From positions 310,001 to 374,000 of the forward strand of contig CAVRYJ010000031.1 of assembly GCA_963725425.1 (NCBI GenBank): a stretch of DNA of 64,000 bases. The letters run 5' to 3'. Position 1 is the first letter of the stretch, and every line of letters starts with the position of its first letter. Positions 1 to 8,455 of this stretch are shown here, one piece after another. Both the position numbers and the translations under genes were made by a program. The DNA is from Clostridium_I sp963725425. GTDB lineage: Bacteria; Bacillota; Clostridia; Clostridiales; Clostridiaceae. The notes beneath the pieces were generated by a model. The model did not search any database. It saw only the letters and a list, made by a program, of their open reading frames with translations, and was not told where the DNA came from.

Positions 1-144
1 TTGTCTGACAAGTATATTTCCGCCAAGTACAAATTCTCCATCTGCACTTTTAACTCCAAGTCTCTTTGACTCACTATCTCTTCCATTTCTTGAGCTACCT
101 ACTCCTTTTTTATGAGCAAATAACTGAAGGTTCATTTTTAACAT
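1..144 (-). CDS. rpmA: 50S ribosomal protein L27 (partial, C-terminus outside window)
   Basis: The first 48 codons of L27 are present and the gene runs off the left edge. The N-terminus reads MLKMNLQLFAHKKGVGSSRN. This is the Firmicute form with a nine-residue extension ending in LQLF before the mature AHKKG start. In Staphylococcus this extension is removed by the Prp protease, and the prp gene lies one base upstream here, so the same maturation is expected. L27 sits at the peptidyl-transferase centre of the large subunit. The ATG at 144 is preceded by GGAGG. It belongs to the rplU-prp-rpmA operon; obgE would be expected next, outside the window. Confidence 0.95.
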   Translation of the reverse strand, partial: MLKMNLQLFAHKKGVGSSRNGRDSESKRLGVKSADGEFVLGGNILVRQ

Positions 145-145
145 T

Positions 146-469
146 CTACTGCACCTCCTCTACTTTAATATAATCTCCGTAATTATCTTCTATGTTCTTT
201 ATTCCCAAAAGCATGGTTTCCATTAATACTTGACATTTCTCAATTTGCGTTTCAGGTTGATTATTTAAATCCAAATTTAAATAACCATCATGTTCACTAA
301 TTTCAGCTTTTACCTTTACTATATCCGTTATACCATTACAAATGGATATGGATAAAGCAGATATAGCACTACATACAATGTCATATCCTTCATAGTCATA
401 ATCAGCATGACCATCTATATTAAATGAAACTAAACAATTACATTTTCTTTTAAAAATAACCTTTATCAT
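146..469 (-). CDS. prp: ribosomal-processing cysteine protease Prp
   Basis: This 107-residue protein contains the Prp signature GHADYDYEGYDIVCSAIS: a histidine near residue 21 and a cysteine near residue 33 form the catalytic dyad of this small cysteine protease family (YsxB type). It lies between rplU and rpmA, its invariant position in Firmicutes. Its known job is to cut the N-terminal extension from L27, and the L27 gene next door carries that extension. Spacing to both neighbours is only a few bases, so one transcript is expected. Confidence 0.95.
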   Translation of the reverse strand: MIKVIFKRKCNCLVSFNIDGHADYDYEGYDIVCSAISALSISICNGITDIVKVKAEISEHDGYLNLDLNNQPETQIEKCQVLMETMLLGIKNIEDNYGDYIKVEEVQ

Positions 470-472
470 AAT

Positions 473-784
473 TTAAGCTTCTATTTTTTCAATTACAAGC
501 TTAGTATAAGGTTGTCTGTGTCCTTGTTTTCTTCTATAATCTTTTTTACGTTTGAATTTGACCACTATAATCTTTTTAGCTTTTCCTTGCGCTGTTACTT
601 TCGCAATGACTTTAGCTCCTTCAACTACAGGCTTTCCTACAACTAAACCATCTTCCTTGCCAACTGCAAGAACATTAGATAATTCAACATTTGAATCAAC
701 TTCAGCTTCAAGTTTTTCAACGAATATTACGTCTCCCTCTGAAACTTTGTATTGTTTTCCACCAGTAACTACAACTGCGTACAT
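473..784 (-). CDS. rplU: 50S ribosomal protein L21
   Basis: The 103-residue protein starts MYAVVVTGGKQYKVSEGD and ends in the basic RNA-binding stretch VKFKRKKDYRRKQGHRQPY, both standard for L21. It binds 23S rRNA in the large subunit. It is the first gene of the rplU-prp-rpmA operon, and a recognisable L21 leader precedes it. Confidence 0.97.
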   Translation of the reverse strand: MYAVVVTGGKQYKVSEGDVIFVEKLEAEVDSNVELSNVLAVGKEDGLVVGKPVVEGAKVIAKVTAQGKAKKIIVVKFKRKKDYRRKQGHRQPYTKLVIEKIEA

Positions 785-785
785 A

Positions 786-880
786 AAAACACCTCCTCAT
801 TCCAGTCTCGCCAACTCAGGTACACAAGATTAAAATCTCATGTTTCAATAAAACCCTATGCGTGCGGTCTACATATGACA
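786..880 (-). ncRNA. L21 leader (autoregulatory 5' UTR)
   Basis: Upstream of rplU, on the minus strand, the sequence GTACCTGAGTTGGCGAGAC followed by TGGAATGAGGAGGTG matches the Firmicute L21 leader as I know it, including the ribosome binding site in its 3' part. The leader is thought to mediate feedback by a ribosomal protein. The 5' boundary is approximate. Confidence 0.75.
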
Positions 881-913
881 TTTTAACATATGACATTACA
901 TTTGTAAAGAAGA

Positions 914-2356
914 TTATCCATATATTTTATATGATTTCATTTCTTCAATTTGGCTCTGAAACACTAGCATTTGAGCCTTTAGTCTGTCTGCATTTCTAAC
1001 ATAATTTACATAAAGTATCTTATTATCTGCTTCAATATCTTTTGCAAAACTCTCTATACATTTAGATATATCTTCCTTATATACTTCACCTATTTCAATA
1101 TATATGTGTTTATTTTCACTTTCTGATGAAAGCCTAAGTATATCATTCCTTAGCAAATGTTTTAAATATGAAAATTTTAATATTTTACCCCTACCAAAGC
1201 AATGGTTACAGTCTTCCTCTATGTAATCTAATATTGATTTTCCCCTTCTACGTCTTGCTATCTGCACAAGATTAAGTTCAGTAAAAGGATATATTATTGT
1301 CTTGTTTTTATCATCACTAAAGCCATGTTCTAGAATGTCAAGTATTTTTTTCTTTGCTTTTTTATCTTGAATATCGATAAAATCTATAACAATTATTCCA
1401 CTTAAATTTCTAAGCTTTATTTGTAGTGCTATTTCTCTTGCTGCTTCTACATTTGTTGTTTCTGCAGTTTTTTCTATATTTATACCCTTTATGTTTTTAC
1501 CTGAATTCACATCTATAACGTACATTGCCTCTGTCTTATCAATAACTATAGATCCACCACAGGACAATTTTACATTAGTATTTCTAAGAGCCAAAATTTC
1601 ACTCTCAATTCCATAGAACTCCATTATAGGAATGCTATCTTCATAGAATTGAATACTTGTTTGTATATCGGCTTTATCTTTAAAATAGTCCTTTAGAAAG
1701 TTATAATCAGATTTACTATTAACTATCACCTTTTCTGTAGACTCACCTACAGCATCCCTTAAAATTTTTCCTAAAACTCCTCCAGGATTATATAAAAGTT
1801 GTGGTTTATTTATAAAAGTTGCCTTATGTACAATGTTATTGTACACTCCATACAGCCTTTTTATTTCTTCATTTATTTCAATAATAGGTACCTTTTCAGC
1901 ATTGGTTCTTATCATAATACCCACGTCTATTGGTTTATATATTTCTTCAAGAAAGCTTTTTTGTATATTTAAATCCACTATTTTTTTTGAAATATTTATT
2001 TTCTGAGTTAGTGTTTCTATTACTGAATATCTTCCTGGAATAGATATATTGTTGTTTACCTTTGGCCCTTTGCTTCCCATGCTTTCCTTAACAATTTCAA
2101 CTAAAAGTTCTTGGCCCTTTTTAACCTTCAAATTGCCAAACCTAGCATCTAAATACATGTAAGCATTTTTACCTATTCCTATATCTACGAAGGCGCACTT
2201 TATGCCCTGAACAATATTTTTCACTATTCCTTTATAAATTTGCCCAGGATAAACCGTATTTTCATCTTCTTCAATATAACATTCACACAATTTCCCATTC
2301 TCTGTTATACATATTCTAAGTATGTCCTTTTGTCTTTCAATATATACATTTTTCAA
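914..2356 (-). CDS. rng: ribonuclease E/G family protein
   Basis: About 480 residues with the RNase G layout: an S1-like segment in the first 100 residues (YPGQIYKGIVKNI, FVDIGIGKNAYMYL), a catalytic core with DVNSGKN and DFIDI acidic motifs, and the CNHCFGRG zinc-link cysteines near residue 385. These enzymes make endonucleolytic cuts in rRNA precursors and mRNA. I chose the TTG at 2356 because GAGGTG lies 5-6 bases upstream; the longer GTG start would sit inside that ribosome binding site. The position between a DUF2344 gene and rplU is normal for clostridia. A MITE-like repeat lies directly upstream. Confidence 0.93.
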   Translation of the reverse strand: MKNVYIERQKDILRICITENGKLCECYIEEDENTVYPGQIYKGIVKNIVQGIKCAFVDIGIGKNAYMYLDARFGNLKVKKGQELLVEIVKESMGSKGPKVNNNISIPGRYSVIETLTQKINISKKIVDLNIQKSFLEEIYKPIDVGIMIRTNAEKVPIIEINEEIKRLYGVYNNIVHKATFINKPQLLYNPGGVLGKILRDAVGESTEKVIVNSKSDYNFLKDYFKDKADIQTSIQFYEDSIPIMEFYGIESEILALRNTNVKLSCGGSIVIDKTEAMYVIDVNSGKNIKGINIEKTAETTNVEAAREIALQIKLRNLSGIIVIDFIDIQDKKAKKKILDILEHGFSDDKNKTIIYPFTELNLVQIARRRRGKSILDYIEEDCNHCFGRGKILKFSYLKHLLRNDILRLSSESENKHIYIEIGEVYKEDISKCIESFAKDIEADNKILYVNYVRNADRLKAQMLVFQSQIEEMKSYKIYG

Positions 2357-2379
2357 ATTTGGCACCTCGATACTTTAGA

Positions 2380-2498
2380 TTAAGGCATCTGAAAGAAAAT
2401 AACAAGTCAAAGATTCTGAGGATATTTTGCGGTAGGCGAGGAAACATATCACAAAACAGACCAGAATACTGCCTTATTATTTTTTTGATGATACCTAA
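2380..2498. repeat. MITE-like palindromic repeat, copy 1
   Basis: A 119-bp palindrome bounded by TAAGGCATC...GATACCTAA arms. Each arm contains the AAATAACAAG core or its degraded version, and there is an inner stem (TATTTTGCGGTA against TATCACAAAACA). Related copies lie at 26441-26563 and 43458-43627, with half copies at 29617-29677, 35251-35290 and 60589-60624. It carries no coding capacity. It separates the DUF2344 gene from rng. Confidence 0.85.
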
Positions 2499-2502
2499 CA
2501 AT

Positions 2503-3231
2503 CTAATCCGCATATTTTTCGAAATATTCCCATAGAGGCATTGTTTTTTCATCCCTCATTCCGTATATTTCTTTTCTAATAATTTCAGTAAAGGCAATAG
2601 AATCTACATTATCTGTATGTTTTTTTATATACTCAGAAACTAGCTCTGATGAAAGATTTTCTCTACTTCCACAAGAAATAAGCACGTGAATACACAAAAC
2701 GTTATCCTTTATTTCAAATTTAAATTTCCTCACCATAGGTCTTATGTTTGTATCTTTTTCGCCACTTTTGGTCTTTTTTATTATATTCCATTCCTCTTGA
2801 CCCGATAATTCTAAGAGTTTTTCTTCTAGTTCATTTACATCAGTGTATTTAATCCTTATTTCATAACTTGCTGCGTCAATAGCAGACATAGACTGTGGAA
2901 TCTTTTTTCCATCTTTATCATAAGGTCCTTTTATTAGAGCAACCTTTAGAAGTTTTATACTTTCAGTTGAACTTTCATTAAATCTTCTTTGGATTTCTTC
3001 TACATTTACTTCTTCCACAAATTCAATATCCAAATATTCACCTGTTGAATGCATTCCAACAGATAATGGTTGTGCAATGGATAGTCTCATATGTGGGTTA
3101 AACCCATTTGAATATTCCACAGGAAGAGCAGCTCTTTTAAATGTTCTTTGAATTGACCTCATAAGATCAAGATGAGCCACAAATTTTATATCAGGGCCTT
3201 TTTTAAATTTTATTGAATAACGCACCCTCAA
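2503..3231 (-). CDS. TIGR03936/DUF2344 radical-SAM-linked protein
   Basis: A 242-residue protein starting MRVRYSIKFKKGPDIKFVAHLDLMRSIQR, which is the typical DUF2344 opening, with the conserved NGFNPHMRLSIAQPLSVGM segment at residues 42-60. Its function is unknown. The family is nearly always encoded next to, or fused with, the TIGR03960 radical SAM protein, as here, where the two genes overlap by 29 bases. That overlap implies translational coupling and a joint role, probably in RNA or ribosome modification (inference). Confidence 0.9.
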   Translation of the reverse strand: MRVRYSIKFKKGPDIKFVAHLDLMRSIQRTFKRAALPVEYSNGFNPHMRLSIAQPLSVGMHSTGEYLDIEFVEEVNVEEIQRRFNESSTESIKLLKVALIKGPYDKDGKKIPQSMSAIDAASYEIRIKYTDVNELEEKLLELSGQEEWNIIKKTKSGEKDTNIRPMVRKFKFEIKDNVLCIHVLISCGSRENLSSELVSEYIKKHTDNVDSIAFTEIIRKEIYGMRDEKTMPLWEYFEKYAD

Positions 3232-5056
3232 AACACTTCCCTTCTGTAAATTCTAAGTTAACTCCACAATTTTTGCAACCAAGCCTGCAATCTGGAGTAA
3301 TTGCTGCAATCTTTGCCCTTTCATTTTCGCTGATAAGATACTCTTTGCTTACTCCAATTTCAATGAAATCCCAAGGAAGAACTTCATCATAACTTCTTTC
3401 TCTATATGCATAAAAATCTCCATCAACATTACACTGCTTGAAAGCTTGCATCCAAGCATCATTACTGAAATATTCTGTCCATGCATCGAATTTTGCTCCA
3501 TTTTCAAAAGCCTTTACAAGTACATCACACATCCGTCTATCGCCTCTTGCAAATACAGCTTCAAGGTAGCTTACTGGAGTTTCATGCCAATTATAATTTA
3601 TCTTTCCATCCATAGTATTTCTAAGTTCACTTATTTTCCCCCTTATAGAAGGCATTTTATCCATAGGTGACCATTGGAATGGAGTGAATGGCTTTGGAAT
3701 AAATATAGAAGTACTAACCGTAACCTTCAGCCCTTTTTTTCTTTCAGGTTTTGGAATTTTATAGTATTCATCCAATACTTTTGCGGATAAAAGTGCTATT
3801 TCTTTTACATCATCTATAGTTTCATAAGGAAGCCCTATCATATAATAAAGTTTAATAGTGGACCACCCAGCAATAAACGCATCAGAAACAGAGTCAATTA
3901 GGTTCTTTTCACTTACTCCCTTGTTTATAACATCTCTCATTCTTTGTGATCCTGCTTCTGGAGCAAAAGTAAGCCCCGTCTTTCTTACTTTTTCTATTTC
4001 CTTTATAAGATCAACTGAAAAAGAATCTACTCTAAGTGATGGTAGTGACACTCCCACATTTTCATTTTTATATTTTTCAACTAATGAAAATACCAAATTT
4101 TGTATGTCAGAATAATCACATATACTTAATGAAGTAAGTGAAAGATTTTCGTATCCAGTATTTGCAATAAGTTTATCCGCAAGTTCCATCAATTTATCTG
4201 TCTTTTTTTCTCTTACAGGTCTATATACCATTCCAGCTTGACAAAACCTACAACCTCGTGTACATCCTCTAAAGGTTTCAAGCATGATTCTATCATGGAT
4301 TATTTCATTATAAGGAACAATTATCTTATCTGGATAATCTACCTCATTAAAATTAGTAATTATTCGTTTTTTTACCTTTTTGGGTACATCATAAAACTTA
4401 GGAGTAAACTCTTTTATAGTTCCATCTTCATTGTAAACTACATCATAAAGGCTTGGTACATAAGTTCCTTCTATTTTAGCTGCTGCCCTTAAAAATTCAC
4501 TTTTGGTTTTACCCTTAAATTTTTTGTATAAATCTAATACATCGTTTAAGTGTTCTTCTCCCTCTCCTAAAGAAAATATATCAGCTATATCATATAATGG
4601 TTCCGAATTGTAGGCACAAGGTCCTCCGCAAAGAATAATTGGATCCTCTTCGCTTCTTTTAGAAGCCCTTACCTCCATTCCTGCCATATTAAGCATATTT
4701 AAAATATTTGTATAACTCATTTCGTATTGAAGAGTAAATGCAACAAAATCAAAATCACTCAAAGGATCCTTTGTCTCAAGAGTATAAAGAGGAATGTCAT
4801 TTTCCCTCATTAATTTTTCCATGTCGGGCCAAGGTGCAAAAGCTCTTTCGCAATATGTATCTGCTCTTTTATTCAGAACGTGGTATAATATTTTCATTCC
4901 AAGATGAGACATTCCTATCTCATATACATCTGGGAAACAGAATGCAAACCTAATATCCACTTCATTTTTGTCCTTAACACAGCTGTTAAGTTCGCCGCCC
5001 ACATAACGTGCCGGTTTTTCTACTCTATATAAAATATCATCAGTTATTTTTTTCAA
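3203..5056 (-). CDS. TIGR03960 family B12-binding/radical SAM protein
   Basis: 617 residues. The N-terminal third resembles a B12-binding-like fold (residues 30-180). The radical SAM core follows with CTRGCRFCQAG, the CX3CX2C motif that binds the 4Fe-4S cluster. The C-terminus carries extra cysteines (DCRLGCKNCG). The TIGR03960 family is conserved in Firmicutes but its substrate is unknown. It overlaps the DUF2344 gene downstream. In related clostridia this pair normally follows the M50 peptidase gene directly; here about 5.5 kb of pectin genes and repeats lie between them. Confidence 0.92.
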   Translation of the reverse strand: MKKITDDILYRVEKPARYVGGELNSCVKDKNEVDIRFAFCFPDVYEIGMSHLGMKILYHVLNKRADTYCERAFAPWPDMEKLMRENDIPLYTLETKDPLSDFDFVAFTLQYEMSYTNILNMLNMAGMEVRASKRSEEDPIILCGGPCAYNSEPLYDIADIFSLGEGEEHLNDVLDLYKKFKGKTKSEFLRAAAKIEGTYVPSLYDVVYNEDGTIKEFTPKFYDVPKKVKKRIITNFNEVDYPDKIIVPYNEIIHDRIMLETFRGCTRGCRFCQAGMVYRPVREKKTDKLMELADKLIANTGYENLSLTSLSICDYSDIQNLVFSLVEKYKNENVGVSLPSLRVDSFSVDLIKEIEKVRKTGLTFAPEAGSQRMRDVINKGVSEKNLIDSVSDAFIAGWSTIKLYYMIGLPYETIDDVKEIALLSAKVLDEYYKIPKPERKKGLKVTVSTSIFIPKPFTPFQWSPMDKMPSIRGKISELRNTMDGKINYNWHETPVSYLEAVFARGDRRMCDVLVKAFENGAKFDAWTEYFSNDAWMQAFKQCNVDGDFYAYRERSYDEVLPWDFIEIGVSKEYLISENERAKIAAITPDCRLGCKNCGVNLEFTEGKCFEGALFNKI

Positions 5057-5159
5057 ATTTTCTTCCCCCTACTAAGCTACTCATTTTTATATTTTAACAT
5101 ATTCAGCTGTAAAATGAAATTATTTTAGGATCTATACTTGTATTTAAATGCTTCCATAA

Positions 5160-5256
5160 AAAAATGTAAGTAGATTTGTGTAAACAAATCTACTTACATC
5201 CCTAATTCTTTTGAAATCTTTTAACTTTTAACTCTTAACTCTTAACTCTTAACTTT
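5160..5256. repeat. heptamer-flanked hairpin cassette (half copy, A)
   Basis: A perfect 14-bp stem at 5164-5199 surrounds a loop with GTGTAAAC. It is followed at 5221-5256 by a run of TTAACTT/TTAACTC heptamers. The same architecture recurs at 31197-31323 and 36240-36445, with a variant at 61324-61556. The stem sequence differs between copies but the loop word is kept. Here it lies just past the stop of the first GPH transporter gene and may act as its terminator. Confidence 0.8.
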
Positions 5257-5260
5257 ATTC

Positions 5261-6793
5261 CTAAGCTCCTGTTGCCTGTCCTTGCCCATGCGTTTTATTG
5301 CTATATCCCACATTATTATTTCCAAAACACTGTTCATATTTCCATCCTGTTAATTCTTCAATTGCTTCTTTTGCTTCTGGAGTTACATCTGCCTTTAATC
5401 CTCCAGCTTTAACTCTCTCTACTTCATCTACTAATAATTTGTGATTTTCCTTTGTAAGTTTAAATCTTGAAGCTGCAACCCAAGTTATTAAAAGTAATAC
5501 AACTGGAACTACAATTGTAACTACACATATTCCAATTACTGCACTATGTGGTTGAACGGTAACATTCTTTCCGCTTTTAAAACCAAAAGCTTGTAAAACG
5601 CCCCCAAGTACAATTGGTTCTATTGCTGAAGCTACCTTTCCAAACAAACCGTTTACTCCATTATATACTCCTTCTCTTCTCTTACCTGTTATTGCTTCAT
5701 CAATATCTGGAATAAATCCCATTTGATAAGTTGGAATATAATCGACTGACGTTTTACCTATAATACCAAATATTGCAAATACAGTAAATAATGTTAATGT
5801 TGCTGATGAATGTCCCATAAGAACAAGTAATAAATATCCTGCTGACGATACAAAAACTATTGATGATCCAATGTTAAATGTCTTTGGACCTCCAATTTTA
5901 TGTGCTAATAAAATGTACCCAGCCAATGCAATAGCTGAAACTACTGATGAAAAGCCATTTATACTTGAAAGGGTAGTTTTTGATAGCATTATTACATATA
6001 ATCCAAAGAAAGTGAATACTCCACCTGCTAATTGTTTAAATACACTTCCAAAAAACCACATTACACTATCAAGTCTAAATGATTTATTTCTCATACTTGA
6101 AGATATGTCTAATCCTAGTTTTTTAAACACTTCACCAAGTGATCCTGCTGCATCTTCATAAACGATTGTCTTAGGATCTCTCTCATATACATTAAATATA
6201 TAGAAAATTAATGCTGCTGTAGTTATTATTCCATAGATAAGACCGATATACCAATATGACTTAGCTGCGTTTTGCCCAAACATTCCAAATATATAGGCAG
6301 TTAAGAATCCAGTTAAAATACCTGATAAAGTACCACAGTATTGTTTACCACCAATTAATTTTGCCTTTTCAGCTGCATTTTGTGTCATTTCAGCTGGAAG
6401 TGTGCCTGATGGTACAAATATAAGTGTATAGGCTATTTCATATATAAAATTAACAATAAGATAGTAAACATAGGATTTCCCTGCTACCCATAATGCAGGG
6501 AATACAAGCGCTATTCCAATTATACCCACAATAATAAAAGGTTTTCTCCTTCCAAATTTTCTACCAAACTTTGTTTGTCCAACAGCATCACTTATAAATC
6601 CCAGTATTGGATTACCTAATGCATCTATAAGTCTTACTACTCCAAATATAAATCCTGCCTTTGCTGCACCTATTCCACATACGCTTGTGTAAAAAATCAG
6701 AAGCCATGCAGACATTAACCCTTGCGCTCCACTACCTAGAAAGTTTACACTTGAATATCCAAGAATGTTTCTTATCTTTATTTTTTCATTCAT
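5261..6793 (-). CDS. GPH-family sugar:cation symporter (copy 1)
   Basis: A 510-residue MFS-type membrane protein with about 12 hydrophobic segments. Glycoside-pentoside-hexuronide family features include the N-terminal LGYSSVNFLGSGAQG, the loop SDAVGQTKFGRKFGRRKPF, and a C-terminal cytoplasmic tail (GWKYEQCFGNNNVGYSNKTHGQGQ). The family imports oligosaccharides or uronides with H+ or Na+. It lies 54 bases downstream of a GH105 gene in one operon, so unsaturated rhamnogalacturonan or galacturonate oligomers are likely substrates (inference). GGGGG precedes the ATG. It has a same-length homologue at 8456-9988 with the identical tail motif. Confidence 0.88.
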   Translation of the reverse strand: MNEKIKIRNILGYSSVNFLGSGAQGLMSAWLLIFYTSVCGIGAAKAGFIFGVVRLIDALGNPILGFISDAVGQTKFGRKFGRRKPFIIVGIIGIALVFPALWVAGKSYVYYLIVNFIYEIAYTLIFVPSGTLPAEMTQNAAEKAKLIGGKQYCGTLSGILTGFLTAYIFGMFGQNAAKSYWYIGLIYGIITTAALIFYIFNVYERDPKTIVYEDAAGSLGEVFKKLGLDISSSMRNKSFRLDSVMWFFGSVFKQLAGGVFTFFGLYVIMLSKTTLSSINGFSSVVSAIALAGYILLAHKIGGPKTFNIGSSIVFVSSAGYLLLVLMGHSSATLTLFTVFAIFGIIGKTSVDYIPTYQMGFIPDIDEAITGKRREGVYNGVNGLFGKVASAIEPIVLGGVLQAFGFKSGKNVTVQPHSAVIGICVVTIVVPVVLLLITWVAASRFKLTKENHKLLVDEVERVKAGGLKADVTPEAKEAIEELTGWKYEQCFGNNNVGYSNKTHGQGQATGA

Positions 6794-6846
6794 GATTTTT
6801 TCCCCCTTTAATGTCGTTTACATAATCTATAGTTAAAATTGAGCAC

Positions 6847-7935
6847 CTATCTAATAAGTTCATATTCAGCTGCTGCCAAAACAAATGGTCCTAGTCCCTT
6901 AGGTTCATTACTAACTATTGGTTCACTTATATAATAAGCAAAACTACCGTCTCTATCCCCACTTCCTCCAAGTCCTGCCACATAACATATCTTGTTTAAA
7001 TTTAAATACCCATCTTTGGTTTCTAATATAAACTCACTAATTAAGCCATCAAATGCTTCAACTGCTATGCTTTTTAACTCTTTAGGTAGAAATCCCTTCC
7101 TTACTCCTTTTAGCAAAGCATAACAAATCATAGATGATCCTGATGCTTCTAAATAGTTACCTTTTCTATCTCCCTCATCTAATACTTGATACCAAACATG
7201 ACTTTCCGTGTCTTGAACTTTTAACAGAGAAGAAATACAATTATTTAAAATTCCAACTAACTTTTCTCTGTCCTTATTGTCTTCATTAAGAACTTCTAAC
7301 GTATCTACAAGGGCCATAACATACCAGCCCATGGATCTACTCCAAAAATGTTTAGATAAACCCGTTTCCTTGTTAGCCCAAGGCTGCTGCCTAGCTTCAT
7401 CAAAAGCATGATACAAAAGACCTGTCTCTTCGTCCTTTAAGTTTTTTCCACTTATTATGAATTGTTTTGTTACATCATAGAATTCTGTACTTTCACCAAA
7501 TTGTTTTATATATTTAGCGTAAAAAGTCGCTCCCATATATAAACCATCAAGCCATATTTGATGAGGATATATTTTTTTGTGCCAGAATACCCCTTCATTT
7601 GTTCGGGGATGATCATTTAGTTGTGCTCTTAAAGAATCTACTGCTTTTTTATATTTCAAATTTTTGGTTTCCTGATATAGACTTAATAATATTTTTCCAT
7701 TGTTTAAATGATCTATATTATATTCATCTTTTCTGTAACCGTTTATATCTCCATTCTCGTTTATAAAATGATTCATAGTTTTTATTATAAAGTCCAAATA
7801 TTTTTGATCTTTTGTTTGTTTATATACCTCATATATACCATCTAGAGTTAATCCATATTCATACCCCCAATGATCTGTTAAATTGATGTTTTTTTCAATT
7901 ATTGAATCTGACATCCATTTTCCATAATTACTCAC
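6847..7935 (-). CDS. GH105/GH88-type unsaturated rhamnogalacturonyl hydrolase
   Basis: About 362 residues. Recognisable alpha/alpha-barrel motifs are DHWGYEYGLTLDGIYEVYK near the start, IWLDGLYMGATFYAKY in the middle (the Asp of WLDG is the expected catalytic acid), FWSRSMGWYVMAL, and EASGSSMICYAL. YteR-type enzymes hydrate the unsaturated uronic acid left by pectate or rhamnogalacturonan lyases and release it. No signal peptide is visible, so it acts inside the cell on imported oligomers, which fits the transporter downstream. I chose the GTG at 7935 because AGGAGG sits seven bases upstream. The in-frame extension to 8046 is made of repeat sequence and is not real protein. Confidence 0.88.
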   Translation of the reverse strand: MSNYGKWMSDSIIEKNINLTDHWGYEYGLTLDGIYEVYKQTKDQKYLDFIIKTMNHFINENGDINGYRKDEYNIDHLNNGKILLSLYQETKNLKYKKAVDSLRAQLNDHPRTNEGVFWHKKIYPHQIWLDGLYMGATFYAKYIKQFGESTEFYDVTKQFIISGKNLKDEETGLLYHAFDEARQQPWANKETGLSKHFWSRSMGWYVMALVDTLEVLNEDNKDREKLVGILNNCISSLLKVQDTESHVWYQVLDEGDRKGNYLEASGSSMICYALLKGVRKGFLPKELKSIAVEAFDGLISEFILETKDGYLNLNKICYVAGLGGSGDRDGSFAYYISEPIVSNEPKGLGPFVLAAAEYELIR

Positions 7936-7949
7936 ATTTTCACCTCCTA

Positions 7950-8090
7950 TAAACTGATTTCTTGGAATCAGGTAGTGTTTTGTTTTTGACCCCATCTGAT
8001 TCTTAGAAATCGTTATCCATGGACTTAGCATACGTAACACTCCCACTTAATAAAAGATGGGAGTGTTACGTATGCTAAGTCATCGGATAA
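7950..8090. repeat. hairpin insertion element (copy 1) in the GH105 leader
   Basis: It contains a perfect 23-bp stem (8023-8045 with 8058-8080, 12-nt loop), then CATCGGATAAA on one side and AGAAATCGTTATCC on the other. A degenerate copy lies at 15104-15289 and a fragment at 14343-14365. The duplicated promoter region near 10240-10280 lacks it, so it looks inserted here. It lies between the operator at 8113-8126 and the GH105 start, hence in the 5' UTR. Confidence 0.75.
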
Positions 8091-8112
8091 AATATTATTC
8101 ACTGTGCATGCT

Positions 8113-8126
8113 TGTTAACGTTAACA
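8113..8126. promoter_or_regulatory. TGTTAACGTTAACA operator O1 of the GH105 operon
   Basis: A perfect 14-bp palindrome of the LacI-family type, upstream of the GH105-transporter operon. The identical word occurs at 10282-10295 and 23518-23531, each before pectin genes. The cognate repressor, probably KdgR-like, is not in the window. Confidence 0.8.
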
Positions 8127-8246
8127 TCTTTAATAAAAAATATTAGCTTTGTTATCAAAACACTATTTCACGAAATATATGTTACCCCCTCTAAATAAAT
8201 TTTCTTTTGGTAGTATGTAATGTAAAATACAGTATTAATTAATAAA

Positions 8247-8286
8247 GTTAAGAACTAATGTTAACGTTAACGTTAGCTCTTAACTT
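8247..8286. promoter_or_regulatory. second operator O2 within a 40-bp palindrome
   Basis: The core TGTTAACGTTAACG at 8259-8272 is embedded in a nearly symmetric 40-bp sequence that begins AGTTAAGA and ends TCTTAACT. It lies 146 bp from O1, about 14 helical turns, which suits repression by DNA looping. No gene occurs between 8047 and 8455; this stretch is the control region. Confidence 0.7.
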
Positions 8287-8394
8287 AAATAATATCACCA
8301 ATATTTTCTATTGTCAACTATTAAAATTTATCCCATATTATTAATTATCTTGTAAGTTTAGTGTTTAATAAATGTGTATCTAACTTTTTTTGTT

Positions 8395-8432
8395 TTTCAT
8401 ATTCATCTAGCAATATATTACCGTAGATTTTA
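8395..8432 (-). pseudogene. fragment of the M50 peptidase 3' end (duplication scar)
   Basis: The bases CATCTAGCAATATATTACCG with flanking sequence match the last codons of the M50 gene (10575-10612). This scrap marks where the tandem duplication of the pectin segment joined the tail of the M50 gene to the transporter end. It is followed immediately by TTAACTC-type repeats and the stop of transporter copy 2. It cannot encode a product. Confidence 0.75.
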
Positions 8433-8455
8433 ACTCTTAACTTTTAACTTTATCT

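Noticed and set aside
2337..2552. 71-codon frame covering the first MITE copy
   Set aside because: It consists of repeat sequence plus pieces of neighbouring genes in another frame.
5221..5256. CRISPR array suggested by short tandem repeats
   Set aside because: The repeat words are 7 bases with no spacers, and no cas genes occur in the window.
7936..8046. 37-codon N-terminal extension of the GH105 protein
   Set aside because: It is encoded by the hairpin element; AGGAGG points to the GTG at 7935.
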